Below, piece by piece: positions 1 to 14,506 of a DNA stretch of 64,000 bases. Source of the DNA: Pseudorasbora parva (Eukaryota > Chordata > Actinopteri > Cypriniformes > Gobionidae); the NCBI RefSeq assembly GCF_024679245.1, contig NC_090175.1, positions 46,254,751 through 46,318,750 of the forward strand, given 5' to 3'. The notes beneath the pieces were generated by a model. The model was not told where the DNA came from, did not search any database, and worked only from the letters and a program-made list of their open reading frames with translations. The position numbers were made by a program, and so were the translations under genes. Every line of letters starts with the position of its first letter. Position 1 is the stretch's first letter.

Positions 1-2253
<2,253 letters not shown>

Positions 2254-3369
2254 AGATCCTCACCGCGCGTCAGAGAGATTTCCGTGAAATAAACACGGAC
2301 CCTTAACTCAAAAATCCGTGGTAGTTTCACGGAATCGCCGAAAATTCCGTGATGGGTTCACGGAAGGGATGCCTATGTAGGTCAATGACAGTCATCATCC
2401 GTGGTCCACACACGGATTCCCTGTTCCAACACCTTATATTCGTCAGTTTGATTCAGTCAGCATAATTTATTTACATTTATTTTAATTTTTATTCAGACAC
2501 ATTTTGAACACTTAACTCAATCCCTTCCCTAAACCTACCCGTCTTGTGTATTATAAAAAAAAAAACATGATATAACAGGCAGATACACAGGTACTGCAGG
2601 CACAATTTATTCAGAAACTACAATTCCAAATGTTCCGAGGCCAAACGATTGATTTGTGTGAAGAAAATCCCCAAAAACCATCAGTAGCGTCGAGTCCATC
2701 CGGCGAATATTAATACATTTCAAATATTGCTGCCGGAAGAAACGTCAGGTCAGCTTTGACAGCATTGGCTCTTGTATGTCGCGTGACCAATTGCGTCATT
2801 ACCTCAGCTTTGATTGTAAAATGCCATTGGCTCTCGTGTGTCTTGTGACCGATCGCGTCATGCTGAAGAGTCAGTCGTCAATCGCCTGTATCATTTGAAT
2901 CATGAGAAATATGAATGAGAGCGTGTGTGCAGCCCGATCATCATTTCAACGATTAAAACATTAAGATCAACTACATTAAGATATCGTATGACTTGGAATG
3001 CAACATGAGTTAATACTTCTATACTGTTTCTGGCCTGTTTTTGCAATAAATAACTGTAACTGTAGATGTATTTGCCTGTTATGTGTTTTATATTGTTGAT
3101 AAGTGTGTAGGTTTAGGGTAGGAGTGGAGTCAGTTGCTCCGAAATATAAAAGTAGGCTATAAATATTCATAAAATCACGTCTACTTTTACAAATGCAAAT
3201 AATTAAATGTGTGTCGGGAATCCGTGTGTGGACCATGGATGCTGCCTGTCATTAACTTACATAGGCATCACTTCCGTGAACCCATCACGAAATTTTCGGC
3301 GATTCCGTGAAACTACCACGGATTTTTGAGTTAAGGGTCCGTGTTCATTTCACGAAATTCTGTGAGATC
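2254..3369. mobile_element. Fold-back DNA element with ~155-bp inverted arms
   Basis: Positions 2254-2421 and 3215-3369 are inverted copies of one another. Both hold the CACGGA-type motifs, a CTTAACTCAAAAATCCGTGG segment and the outer GATC-CTCAC end. The interior (~790 bp) has no conserved ORF and contains a CCCTAAACCTACCC motif on one side with its complement-like GGTTTAGGGTAGG on the other. The structure fits a non-autonomous DNA transposon. The superfamily is not determined because no clear target duplication is visible. The short ORFs in it are incidental. Confidence 0.8.
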
Positions 3370-3375
3370 AGGTTG

Positions 3376-5050
3376 AGATTAAGTGCACGCATTCAGACAA
3401 CAGAGGTATGCATCAACTCATTTAAGTTAAGGGAATAGCATAGTTTAATATGAAAAAGTGGTGAAGTATCCCTTTAATTATTTTAAGAAACAACAACTTT
3501 CCTATGACTTTTAAGAACTTTTTTGTGCACTTCGGTCTTTAAAAATGTGCAGACCTTTTACATTCACAAGATATATTACACACTACATGAAAGGTAATAT
3601 TCTAAAAAGCATAATAGGGGCACTTTTAGAAAGTAAATAAGTTTGTCCACTGACTTTTTGGGGCTTTTTGTTACATTTAACAGAATTTTTTATTAAATAT
3701 CTTTCTTTTTGATTTCATTTCATTGATTTATTCTTGTTAGTTTAAAGTGGCACTTTGCCATATTTTTCTTGGCTGCAGTGCAAAGAAACAAACAAACAAA
3801 AATTAGCCATGTCAAGACAGGTTGTAGCAACTTGTTTTGTAATGCAGTGGGCGAGTTGACTAAATGAATTAATAAGAAATTGGTACGGGATAATGCTAAT
3901 ATGGCTATTGCCCACTTGCTTTTCAGCCAATCAGTTACAACTACTGCTTCATTAATATACATAAGACAGAGTGTTCTTTAGTGAACATGACCTATAGGAC
4001 CTCAAGATATTACAAAATATAGAACACACTGTACTGCTCTCCATCGTTTTAATTCACATCAATTTAAATATGCTGTCTACCCTGACTCTCATTGTACAGT
4101 CCTACACCCACAGAAACACACCCACACTGCACAGCCCACACATGGACAAGACCTAAAAACAGAAACATGTGCAGCAGCTGGATGATAAAGTCTCTGTCTC
4201 TTGTCTAAGCCACCTAGGGACCCCTAAACCAAATTTACCCGTAGGAGCCTCACTTCTCCGCTGCCGAGCTGCTCTCCATTCCTTTACCCACAGCCGTAAA
4301 TCTGGCCTCTAACAAACTTCGGAATACACAGACCGCCTGATACATGTAACCCAGGAACCTTTGCTCACACGGGAAACATAGAAGAGTGTGGGCCCCCGCT
4401 GTTTAACTACCTCTGCTGGAGCGCCTTCGGCTAGCATGTGCTGTAGTTTTAAAACTCAAGTTTTTGCCTGCTCGCGTCTCCCCGGTGGAATAAAGGCGGT
4501 AATGAAAAACAGACAGTCACCAGAAATTACAAACCTGAGAGAACTGTGGTCCATTTGTTTAAAAGACTGTTAAAAGCAGAACATTTTTCCAATCATGTTA
4601 CATGAGAGTCTTCTGAGACCTTAACCCTTATAAAGGCCTCGGCTGCCATTAACACGGCTGTAAAAGATGTATTACTTTATATATTGACACAGTCCTGAGA
4701 AAACAGCTTTATTTGGAGGTGTTTCATACATGCTGTGGGCTAACTAGGGGATTGCCCACTGAAATGTGTGTAAAGAAAGCATAAAACAATTAAGAATACG
4801 TTTTCTAAATAAAACACTGCTTTTCCTCTACTTAGCTCATCTGCCTGCCAAGCTCTGGCATTGACCCATTTACAACTGCTGCTGCACATGTTGGCACTAA
4901 TACCATCTGCATTCTGATACCTTCATTAAAACATTACTGCAACAACTCCATCAACGTGTATCCCATTTATGGTTGTCTTATTTGTTTCCATGGTGATCAC
5001 TGCTCCAAAATGAGCTGTCAGTCATTAAGAATGGAGTCCAGTCAGGGAAC
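3376..5050. other. Intergenic, no gene seen
   Basis: No repeat structure or coding signal was recognised. Positions 4120-4560 are more GC-balanced than their surroundings and contain a 61-codon ORF (4388-4573) without similarity to anything I know. This could be conserved non-coding DNA but nothing in the sequence proves it. Confidence 0.35.
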
Positions 5051-5054
5051 TGAA

Positions 5055-5199
<145 letters not shown>

Positions 5200-5254
5200 C
5201 AAATCCAAAACGTTAGTTCTTATATTTATAATTCAATATTTATTTGCCCATTTA

Positions 5255-5300
5255 TAATCTTGTAATCGGAAGGTTCGAGTCTCAGGTCTACACCCTCAAT
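5255..5300 (+). repeat. Possible tRNA-derived SINE fragment
   Basis: The stretch at 5272-5283 (GGTTCGAGTCTC) matches the RNA polymerase III B-box, preceded by a TAATCGGAA segment as in tRNA-derived SINEs. No A-box or intact tRNA fold is present, so this is not a tRNA gene. Confidence 0.4.
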
Positions 5301-5317
5301 ACCATAACTGAAGGGGG

Positions 5318-6486
5318 GGTAAAATGCTGTTTCATGCATACTGAGCTTTTTACACTGTTAAAGACTTGGATTCCCATCTTAAACACAGACAAAGTTTCAA
5401 AAACTAATGTTGGACGTTTGATGGAGTATTTCTGTGTTAAAAATACTCCTTCCGGTTTCTCACAAGTTTCGGAGAGTTTTTTTCGAGTATGGGTCGGCTT
5501 GACGTCGATAGAGCGGAAGGTCCTTGTATGGGCCGTACGGGCTCTTCTCCCGGTAGGGCGCGCGCGTGACTAGAGCGAGAGAGGAAATACACGCCCATGA
5601 ACACTCTCAGCTGCAGATCCACTCGTCCGTGAACACTTATGTCGTTATAGTCCGCGCCGGGCTCCACTTTATTCCTATGGGTGACATCAAGCGACTTCAA
5701 CGCTTCAGCACAGCATTCCGGGAAGGCAGCGCTGCATTTGACCCGATTTGAACGCAGAAATGACGGAATGAAGCTTCACAACATCGCTTCAGTCGCGTCG
5801 CAAAGTGGATCTCCACGGTCACTGCTGTCACAGGACTTCACGAAATCATACCAAAGAAGTGTGTTTTTGACGGAGCGGTCCCAGCGATGAAGGTTCGGTC
5901 CTGCTTTGAAAGCAGGCGGTGAGTAAAACTGCTTCAAATGTCTGTGCTGTTGGCTATCGTCACGTGAGTAAACATCAGTAAACAACAAGATTGTGTGCTT
6001 CGACATTCACTAAATGCACTAACGGACTCCATTGTTGTTCTCTGTATAAGGTTGCACTAGTCTGACGTGCAAAACCGTTTTGCTTGCTACTGCTAAGGTT
6101 TAGTCGCATACAATAGTCCATAAACTGAATCATCTCCTCATAAACTGAGAGTAAACACACACAAATGTTGACAGCCCACTAAATACAGTACATACCACAG
6201 AGACGGACGTCCTGCTGCTGCAGTTTCTCCTGTTCAATTTATTTCAGCCTCCGAATCTGAATCTGATCGATAGCCATGGATTTCTCCACGCTTGAGGACG
6301 TCACCGCTTTGTGTGTGCTTGTCATTCTTTAGCTCCGCCCACACGATACGCCTCCAGGCGCTCGTTTTTTTCCCGGAAAGACTCAGTACAGACTATATTT
6401 CTTTTATAAATATAATAAAACTAAAAACTTTTCGGAGATATGAAGGATGCAATACTACTCTATAGGTACTCAAGATTGACATGAGA
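5318..6486 (+). mobile_element. 1.2-kb dispersed repeat, copy 1
   Basis: This block matches 26140-27500 in reverse complement over its whole length, from AAATGCTGTTTCATGCAT at one end to CTCTATAGGTACTCAAG and GACATGAG at the other. Both copies contain a good splice-donor-like GGCGGTGAGTAAAAC segment (here about 5917-5931) and a CpG-rich middle. Short ORFs differ between copies and carry no recognisable domain. The family is unassigned. Copy 1 lacks roughly 170 bp present in copy 2. As the copies lie on either side of pcdh17 in opposite orientation they form a large inverted pair. Confidence 0.8.
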
Positions 6487-6496
6487 TTGTCTCCTC

Positions 6497-6850
6497 AATG
6501 AGCCTCGGCCACCCATGACTCATGAGCCTATTGCCAGTTCACCACTGTTCCTTCCTTGGACCACTTTTGTTAGATACTGACCACTGCAGACCGGGAACAC
6601 CACACAAGAGCTGCAGTTATGGAGATGATCTTACCTCATACCTATCATCTAGCCAAGTTGACCCTTGTCAAACTTGCTCAAATCCTTATGCTTGCCCATT
6701 TTCCTGCTTCTAACACATCAACTTTGAGGACAAAATATTCACTTCCTGCCTTATTTATCCCACCCAATAACAGGTGCCATGACAAAGAGGTAATCAGTGT
6801 TATTCACATCACCTGTCATAATGTTATGCCTGATCAGTGTATACTGTATA
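6497..6850 (+). repeat. Teleost-type interspersed repeat
   Basis: The stretch from CATGACTCATGAG to TAATGTTATGCCTGATCAGT, including GACCACTGCAGACCGGGAAC, resembles from memory a repeat common in teleost genomes. Stop codons occur in all frames here and no function is implied. The class is uncertain. Confidence 0.5.
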
Positions 6851-7204
6851 TAATATTAGAGAATAAGCTATAATCTTTATGTCTATCTTTCATTTCTCTT
6901 TCCCTCTCTCCTTCTCTCACTCGTAAGAAGGAGCCACCTCAGCAGACATCAGTGTCAGTGTGATTTGTCCTGGGCGATGGTGCTTGAACTAGGGCTGAGA
7001 GGTTGGTATTACTCATTGCCAGCGCGCATGTGTGCTTGTGTTTGTATGTGTGTGTGTGTGTGGATGGCTTAAGGGAGTTGCATGACATTGACTTTAAGAC
7101 AAAAATTAACTGAATTAACGTATCTCTGCGAGAACAGAGAAGAGAAATACTTACTTGACTCAATACTAATAGGATACTAACAGATTGCAACAACAGCTTG
7201 TCAC

Positions 7205-7320
7205 TGGGGCAGAACACTCAAAAGATACACCTTTGTACCTTATACCCCTAAAGGCATACAGCATATTCAACCCTGAGAGTACATATTAGTTCCTCAAGGC
7301 ATGCTTTTAAGGGATGTGCC
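7205..7320 (+). repeat. Degenerate GGTAC/CTGGGGC repeat relic
   Basis: The elements CACTGGGGCAGAACACT, TTTGTACCTTATACCCCTAAA and GTACATATTAGT follow the same order as in the better preserved fold-back element at 61549-61806. This is a decayed half-copy. Confidence 0.5.
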
Positions 7321-7324
7321 CGAG

Positions 7325-7985
7325 TGACAAGATTTTTTTCAGGTAGTTCACTGCACAGTATTAAACAAGAACAAATATATTTAGAACACATGGTTCTCAG
7401 TAGGACTATTATGATTACAGATTACAGATATGCGTTTCGTTATATAAATGTATATAATAAATACAATATTATTAAGTTGACCATAAAAAAAAAGAATTCA
7501 AATGATTCCTTTATTGCCTGATATCTTAATTTCCTGTGTAGCAGTTGAAGATTATTCTAATACAAGTGGGTTTTGATAAAGATTTCACAGTAGGCTATTC
7601 AATAGAGCAAAAATCCTGTGGGAATTTCAGATATTCCCATTAGAATATACTTTAGCTCTGATTCTAAAAGATGATAGATATTCAGCAGGAATCCGTATTG
7701 CTTTGCTTATAACTTGGGAACTATGTAGGCCTGCTTTATCCAAGGCTTTTCATTCATACAACTTGCAAACTTTGATTTCAGTCAAGTATTAATGGACAGT
7801 ATTAAGCTCTCTCTGCACTGTAAGCATAAACTCTCACAGACAGCATTAGCAACACAGTGTAGCTGAGGGTGGCCCTCGGGTGCAGCTGTCATATTTCCAC
7901 AAATTAGCCTGTACATACACTAACTTGTGGTTTTATAGCAGGGCTGGATTACCATAGTGGGCTACAGTTAAAGAACAGCAATAAA
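7325..7985. other. Intergenic, no gene seen
   Basis: AT-rich unique sequence without coding signal or recognised repeat. Confidence 0.4.
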
Positions 7986-7989
7986 TTTG

Positions 7990-9800
7990 TCGCCCTCACC
8001 GCGACACCAAGCTCAATATGGTGCTCTTAAGAACGAACACTACATGTATCACGCGAGCAAACAGGCTCTTGAGTCTTGTTATCCCGCTCAACGACTCATA
8101 AAGCAGTAAAAGTACCGTTCTAGCCAGGGGGAGAGGACTAAGTTTGCTCTTTGGCCCGGTATGAATAACAATGCGCATTGTCAGAGACCTTTGTGACCGG
8201 GGGTCTATAGAGAAAGCGAGACGCAGACCGCCTTGAAAGGGAAAGCGCTAATCGAATGAGGGATAATGAGACAGACGAGGCGACAGATGCTCGCGTGCCT
8301 TTACAACGGCAGCGCGCGCTCGTTCACGCGCATTCCAGCGACAGTGAAAGCGAAGTTCGCGCGCGAGTTTGGAAGCCAGCCTCATTTGGGCTGCGTTCCA
8401 CCTGCTGTGGCCATTGTTTAAATGGGAAGGGACAGAATATCAATGACAAAAGTTGAATCCACGGTTTGGTTTATGGCACATGGAGGGATGCGCCTCTGTC
8501 AGGGAGATTGAGACGCAGTGGTCCCGTATGGTGTAGTAAAAATGTACTGGCACCCAAAATGCAGATGTTCTTGCTCGTTGACTTGTTCATCATGTCATTT
8601 GAGCCTAATCAGTCATAGGCATTGTTTGGAGGTTACAATTGACATTAGAAATATATATACTGTACATATGCGTCAAAGTTGCACCTGCCTCACGAGTTGG
8701 CTTTTTAAATGTTTGTTTTACTATGGCATTGTTCGCGAGTTTAAATAGGTTATGTGAGATGAGGGATTTTTTCCTTTTTTCTTTTTTAAGCCAAACCGTG
8801 TCTAAGTGCATTAGCCTGTGCATCTGTTTTTACTTATCGCACTTCTTTTAGACTGTGTGATTTTTCATGCAACACTGCGGGCATTCCAGAACCCCCGAAA
8901 TTCAGCAAAGACTTTGACGTCTTTGTTCAGGCAATGTGATTAGAGCAGAGGTAATTGCATTAAGGCTTCGGAGCCAAAGAGAGCGCTCGGCCGTATCAAA
9001 CCTGGTTAAAATCGCCCTGCTAAAATTGGCCGGGCGAAATGCAGACGATTCGCAAACATGGTGTCTTATGAAAAGAATAAACGAAACAAAAGAAAGTGGC
9101 GGGGTCAAACGTGCGCCTTCTGGTAGCGCGGAAATATCCCCGGTAATCACTTTCCCAAACATTCGCTAGAATACCCCAGTGTCTCAGTCTGGGCCCTCTT
9201 GGTTTGTTAAAAGCACGTGGAACTCCAGGCTTGGGAAAAGAGGAGCAGCATTTGTGTCAAATCTGTCGCCAAAGGGCTTTTTATTAATCCAAGCCCAACT
9301 TCTGTGCGTTTGATATGGTTGGCTACATTTCCACGGGTTAAAATATCACCATGGGAATTTGAGTGAGAGTCAGGAAATAGGCCATTTAATGTATTTTATT
9401 CATCCGTTTGCCCGTGAGCGTGATAGAGCAATTGAATTGTCCCCGTTTTTACACTTTCAAACTGAACTAATTTCCTTCTATAGTTTAGACTCGGAGAAGG
9501 CTTTCTCTCAAAGAGCAACCATGACCCAAGCACATAATGCAGGTGACCCGGTCCAGACGACCCGGTCCAGACTGTGCGCATTCTTCTTAAGCCCTTGCAT
9601 GGATGTTATGTTAATACATTTTGCTGGAATCGCACCAAAAGACGTGTAAAACCGAATTATTCACGTGCGCAGAGCTGTTTGTGCGCGTGAGTGAGTTTTT
9701 TTCTACTCATTCATCAGAACAAGTGATTCGCTACACAGCTTAAACCCAAATCTATATGACAGATGACGAGTCAGTATCGCGTGAGAATACACGGGTGACA
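7990..9800. promoter_or_regulatory. CpG-rich, repeat-poor region upstream of pcdh17
   Basis: CpG dinucleotides are dense at about 8010-8400, 8930-9170 and 9530-9800, in contrast to the AT-rich neighbourhood, and no repeats were recognised. An AATTGCATTAA homeodomain-like site lies near 8953. A 19-bp near-duplication (GACCCGGTCCAGACGACCCG region) sits at about 9546-9575. The location 2-3.7 kb before the coding start suggests regulatory or conserved non-coding DNA, or an unseen distal leader exon. Function is inferred only. Confidence 0.35.
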
Positions 9801-11099
9801 CTAAAAGGATTTAAGACACGTAAGCAGTCTTACACATTAAACTTTAAACATATTGCAAAGATTGTAGTCCCCCAATATATATATATATATATAAACAAGG
9901 ATGACATAGGCTGCTGGCGAATGGCGTATATTTTACAAGAAAATATTTAAGTTTTTCTGCTTCACAATTTCACGTTTAATACAATGTGTTAGCTATTGTA
10001 ATTTGTAATTTAAATGGGCTTGTAATTTTTTTGAACTTTACTAGTAATTTCTTTAATAGGCATTTTTTATATATTATATTATAACCAATTATAAATAAGC
10101 TGTGTGAAAAAATAACTCTGTGGTAAGTAGAATTTAATTGTTGTCTTGATCATGTTAAAGAATTGGAATCTGAATGGGTGTCTTGTTGCTATAACATGCT
10201 TTCGCACAAGCTTCTTTATCAAGCTACAACTTTTGTGGCTGACCATATGAAGGATTGAAACAGTTTCCAGCATAATTCTAATAGACTGGCAGTGGACACA
10301 ATCATGAGACTAAGACACACAATGTTGTGCTTTTTGAATTTTGATCCTATATGTGTTATAGTGTTTGCTTTTGGATTTTTTAAATGGATAAAATATGTAT
10401 TTATTTCATTGTTCATTATTATTATATTATTATAGTTGTCGCCATCTTCAATGATAAAGAAGCAACAGAAATGTACATGGAGTTAAAGGCGGAACAGGTC
10501 CCCATGAGCACAACAGCCCTTTATATGTCAGAGCAACACACTACCCTCTGTGCATAGTAATTAATGTTGATGTTTTCATTTGGTGTTACAATCCTATTAG
10601 TGGTTCTTATAAGATTGTCACACTAGCAGCATTCTCTGATGAACGTTCAGGAAACTTAAGCTATCTCATATGCCATTAGTATTTTGGAGTTCTTGGAGGA
10701 AAGTATGGGTTCCAGCCTGCAAGTTCCTCTCTGTTTAAGGATGCCTAGATTCTCCAGGGGGGTGATCTCTCTGGAACAACCCTAAATGGTATTTATTTTA
10801 CAACTGCACTTTTTTGTGCTATTTACAGTTTGTGGATTAGCAAGCTTTCCTAAACTACTTGATTGTATAACAGAACATATTGTTACATTTATATTAAGTG
10901 ATGTTTAAACGAAGTGGGTCTTACCCAACATATTTAGATTCATAAATTAGGTCATAGAATAAATGCATCTTTTCTGTGGCTACACAAATTCACCAAACAA
11001 ACATTCTACGATGCTTAATCTAAGGTAGAGGTAAATAATAAGTGGGAAAATTCATATTGACAGTCATCTAAGGGAAGTTCAGCTCGAGTTATTCTTAAA
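9801..11099. other. Intergenic, no gene seen
   Basis: AT-rich upstream DNA with a short TA run near 9878-9890. No coding signal and no complete repeat was recognised. Confidence 0.4.
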
Positions 11100-11677
11100 T
11101 TTTGCTCTCTCATCCTTTGTTGAAGCGCGTTCAGGAGAAGGAGAGGAGAGAGAGGGGGGGAGAGCGACCCTAAAGGGCGGAGTTATCCACTTCCTTTCTC
11201 CCCTTCGTTTAATTGGGATCTATAGTGGCTCTGTGTTGAATGGTCAGTCGCAGAGAGAAGGGGCAGCGCTTGATTTAGGAGAAGCGTTTTGTCTGAAGCC
11301 GTGGCTCTAAAGGAGGCTTTGCTATTTTGGGTTAGTCAGTCAAAGAGTGTCTTCAGACAGCGGGAGACAGATACGCGCGCACACAGGCTCTCCAGACGGA
11401 GGTTGCGCTTCCAGTCTCTTGATACGCGCAACAGATTTCTCCTTAGTGACAGAGGGATATGCGCTTTTGGTTTTAATGCCATTGCTTGTTTTATACTCCT
11501 GCACTCTGCTTATTTGTCAAGACGTATTTTGACGTCGGAACCCTCTGAGAAGACGTTTTCTTTCGCATCTGGACATGTTTTTGAGACCATAACAACGCAT
11601 GTAAAGGATTGAGGCAGCACAACAAAGGAAGCGACAATCATTCTGAGAGTTTATTTCTTTAGCTGTCGGAACCCAAC
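11100..11677 (+). promoter_or_regulatory. Probable pcdh17 promoter and 5' leader
   Basis: A purine-rich GAGAG tract (about 11128-11166), a GGGCGGAG box (about 11176) and a CTATAG stretch (about 11220) precede the gene. The transcription start is not visible in the sequence. It is presumed to lie near 11200-11240 because CpG content and upstream ORFs continue from there to the ATG. The main start has a strong context (A at -3, G at +4). Confidence 0.5.
11240..11604 (+). promoter_or_regulatory. Cluster of five short upstream ORFs in the pcdh17 leader
   Basis: ATG-started ORFs lie at 11240-11278 (12 codons), 11459-11476 (5 codons), 11476-11532 (18 codons), 11575-11592 (5 codons) and 11599-11604 (ATG followed at once by TAA). 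The second and third overlap as TAATG. None reaches the coding start. If the transcript begins upstream of 11240 these would reduce initiation at 11678. Their function is inferred. Confidence 0.5.
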
Positions 11678-14167
11678 ATGGATACCAGCAAGGGCACAGC
11701 GTTCTGTGTCACTTTACTCAAACTTGCTGTGCTTGTGGCATTGGCACGACACGTCTCGGCTAAAACTCTGAAATACCAAGTTTACGAAGAGCAGAATGTG
11801 GGCACAGTAATCGCCAGACTTCGAGATGACGTCGCTGATGTTTTGTCCAAACTTCCGAGCTCGATCCCGTTACGCTTTAGAGCCATGCAGCGCGGCAGCG
11901 CGTCTCTTCTCTCCGTGCGCGATCAGGATGGAGAGATCAGCATCAGGACCAAAATAGACCGCGAGAAACTGTGCGAGAAGAATCTTAACTGCACTATCGA
12001 ATTTGACGTCCTCACCCTCCCCACAGAGCACCTACAGCTGTTTCATATCGAAGTGGAAATTTTGGACATTAACGACAATGCGCCACAGTTCGCGCGCCCC
12101 GTCATTCCCATAGAGATCTCCGAAACCGCCGTCGTGGGGACGCGCGTTCCCCTTGACAGCGCCACCGATCCAGACGTCGGGGAGAACTCTCTGAACACAT
12201 ACTCTCTGACCCCATCTGACTTCTTTAAGATTGATATTCTAACTAGAACCGATGGCGCAAAGTACGCGGAGCTCGTTGTGCTTAAAGAGCTGGATAGAGA
12301 GGTGCGAGCGAGCTATGAACTCCAGCTCACCGCCTCAGACAGGGGCGTTCCCCCCAAATTTGGAACAACGCTCCTGAAAATCAGCATAGCTGACTCGAAC
12401 GACAACAATCCGGTATTTGAGAAGCCATCGTATGTTATTAATTTGCTTGAAAATTCACCTTTAGGCAGTTTGCTAATTGATCTGAATGCCACTGACCCAG
12501 ATGAAGGGACCAACGGGAAAATTGTGTATTCTTTTAGCAGTCATGTGTCACCTAAAATTTTAGAGACCTTTAAAATTAATTCTGATAATGGTCATTTGAC
12601 ACTGATGAGGAAAGTTGACTTTGAAAGCACAAATTCGTATGACATAGATGTTCAAGCTCAAGACATGGGCCCCAACTCAATGCCAGCACACTGTAAAGTC
12701 ATAATCAAAGTGGTGGATGTGAATGACAACAAACCTGACATCAGTATCAATTTGATGTCCGCTGGGAATGAAGAGATAGCTTATATATCAGAGACAGCTC
12801 CTGTAGATTCGTTTGTTGCTCTAGTGAGGGTAGATGACCTGGACTCTGGGTTAAATGGAGAGGTGGAGTGCCGTCTCCACAGCCAGGGTCATTTCAGGCT
12901 GCAGAAGACATATGAGAAGAACTTCATGATTGTTACAAATGTCACTCTGGACCGAGAGAAGAGGTCAGAGTTCAGCTTAACTGTTATAGCTGAAGATAAA
13001 GGCTCTCCCAGTTTATCTACCATCAAACACTTCACTGTGCAGGTCCAGGATGAGAACGACAATGCGCCAAGGTTTGAGAAGAGCAGGTATGAGATTTCCA
13101 AGGCAGAAAACAACTCGCCAGGAGCTTATCTGTCATCTGTGAAGGCCTCAGATCCAGACTTGGGCCAGAATGGACAAGTGAGCTACTCTATACTTGAAAG
13201 TATGATCCATGGGAGCTCCATCTCCACCTACGTCACCATTGACCCCTCTAATGGAAAGATTTATGCTCTGCGTACTTTTGATCGTGAAGACGTAAGCCAG
13301 ATCTCATTCTTAGTCCAGGCCCGGGATTCTGGAAGTCCTCCACTGAGTAGTAACGTGACTGTTGTCTTGACCGTCTTGGATGAGAATGACAACAGACCAG
13401 TCATCATGATGCCTCAGCTGTGGAACCACACGGCTGATGTTCCTGTATCCAAATACGCAGAGGTCGGGGACATTTTAACCGTCGTCCGTGCAATAGACCG
13501 CGATGCCGGCGCCAACGGTGACCTCTCATGTTTTGTCGTAGGAGGCAACGAGGCAGGTTACTTTGCCATGGATGCAAAAACATGCGAAATTCGGACCAAT
13601 GTCAGCATGCAGGACATTCCACAGGAACACGTGGAGCTGAACATCCTAGTGCAGGACCATGGTGTCCTACCCCTAAGTGCCAGAGCCCTACTGAGACTTT
13701 CGCTTTACGAAAACATTGAGAACCACATGAACCCCCATTTAACAGGTGGAGGAACTGGAGATGGCCCTCTAGATGTGTCCATGATCATCATCATCTCCCT
13801 TGGGGCGATCTGCGCCGTTCTACTTATCATCATGGTGGCCTTTGCCCTTCGCTGCTCACGTGAAAAGAAGGACACTCGCTCATACAACTGCAGGGTGGCT
13901 GAGTCTACTTACCAACAGCACCCTAAAAAACCCTCCCGGCAGATCCATAAGGGTGACATCACCCTGATGCCCACCGTCAACGGGACCCTACCGATCCGAG
14001 CGCACCATCGCTCGCCAACCTCCTCACCCGGACCAGAACGAGCCCACATGGGCAGCCGGCAGAGCCAACACAGCCGCCATTCTCTAAACAGCTTGGTCAC
14101 TATTTCCTCCAATCACATCCCTGAGAACTTCGCCCTGGAACTTACACATGCCACGCCCCCAGTGGAG
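11678..14167 (+). CDS. pcdh17: Protocadherin 17, exon 1 (ectodomain, membrane helix, proximal tail)
   Basis: This exon encodes residues 1-830 of a homophilic, calcium-dependent adhesion protein of the delta-2 protocadherin family. In vertebrates PCDH17 acts at neuronal contacts and synapses and recruits the WAVE actin regulator. Visible features: signal peptide 1-28 (cleavage after VSA); six cadherin repeats, with Ca-binding DxNDN motifs at 130, 239, 347, 458 and 568 and the usual lack of one in EC6; membrane helix about 702-724; conserved cytoplasmic blocks near 735-775 (SYNCRVAESTYQ) and 802-830 (SLNSLVTISSNHIPENF). A single large exon for the whole ectodomain is typical of delta protocadherins. 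The ATG has a strong Kozak context. The exon ends in phase 0 at a GAG/GTAAAA donor. Reading on into intron 1 would add only five residues (VKASL). Similarity to vertebrate PCDH17 is near-continuous, which separates it from PCDH10, 18 and 19. Confidence 0.96.
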
Positions 14168-14417
14168 GTAAAAGCAAGCCTTTGAATGCAAATTGAAACA
14201 GTGTAATTGATGCTAATCTTCATATAGAGCTTGTGAAATCTCTGTCCATCTGTTTATACTCATCTTTTCATTCACCAATTGTAAACATAACATTCACGTC
14301 ATTGTGTGTGGTTCTCGCTCTAACACTTTTCATTTGTTCATTCGTGTGTGAGTGTGTGAACGAGTGTCGTGTTCCATCAGTATTTATTTTTATTTATGTC
14401 ATCTGTTTTTGCTATAG

Positions 14418-14506
14418 CAAGTCTCACAGCTCCTCTCAATACTCCATCAGGGTCAGTATCAGCCGCGGCCCAGCTTCAGAGGGAACAAATACTCTCGCAG
14501 CTACAG
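14418..14506 (+). CDS. pcdh17: Protocadherin 17, exon 2
   Basis: This 89-bp exon encodes residues 831-859 plus two bases of codon 860. It starts after a TTTTTGCTATAG acceptor and ends at an AG/GTAAAC donor. The peptide begins [20 protein letters not shown], which matches the PCDH17 tail after VE, and ends SRSY. Intron 1 before it is only 250 bp. It is too short to be seen as an ORF and was found by family similarity and phase. Confidence 0.93.

Noticed and set aside
11289..11612. 107-codon ORF upstream of pcdh17
   Set aside because: It opens with TTG, not ATG (a nested one at 11347 opens with GTG), and has no domain. The true ATG upstream ORFs are much shorter.
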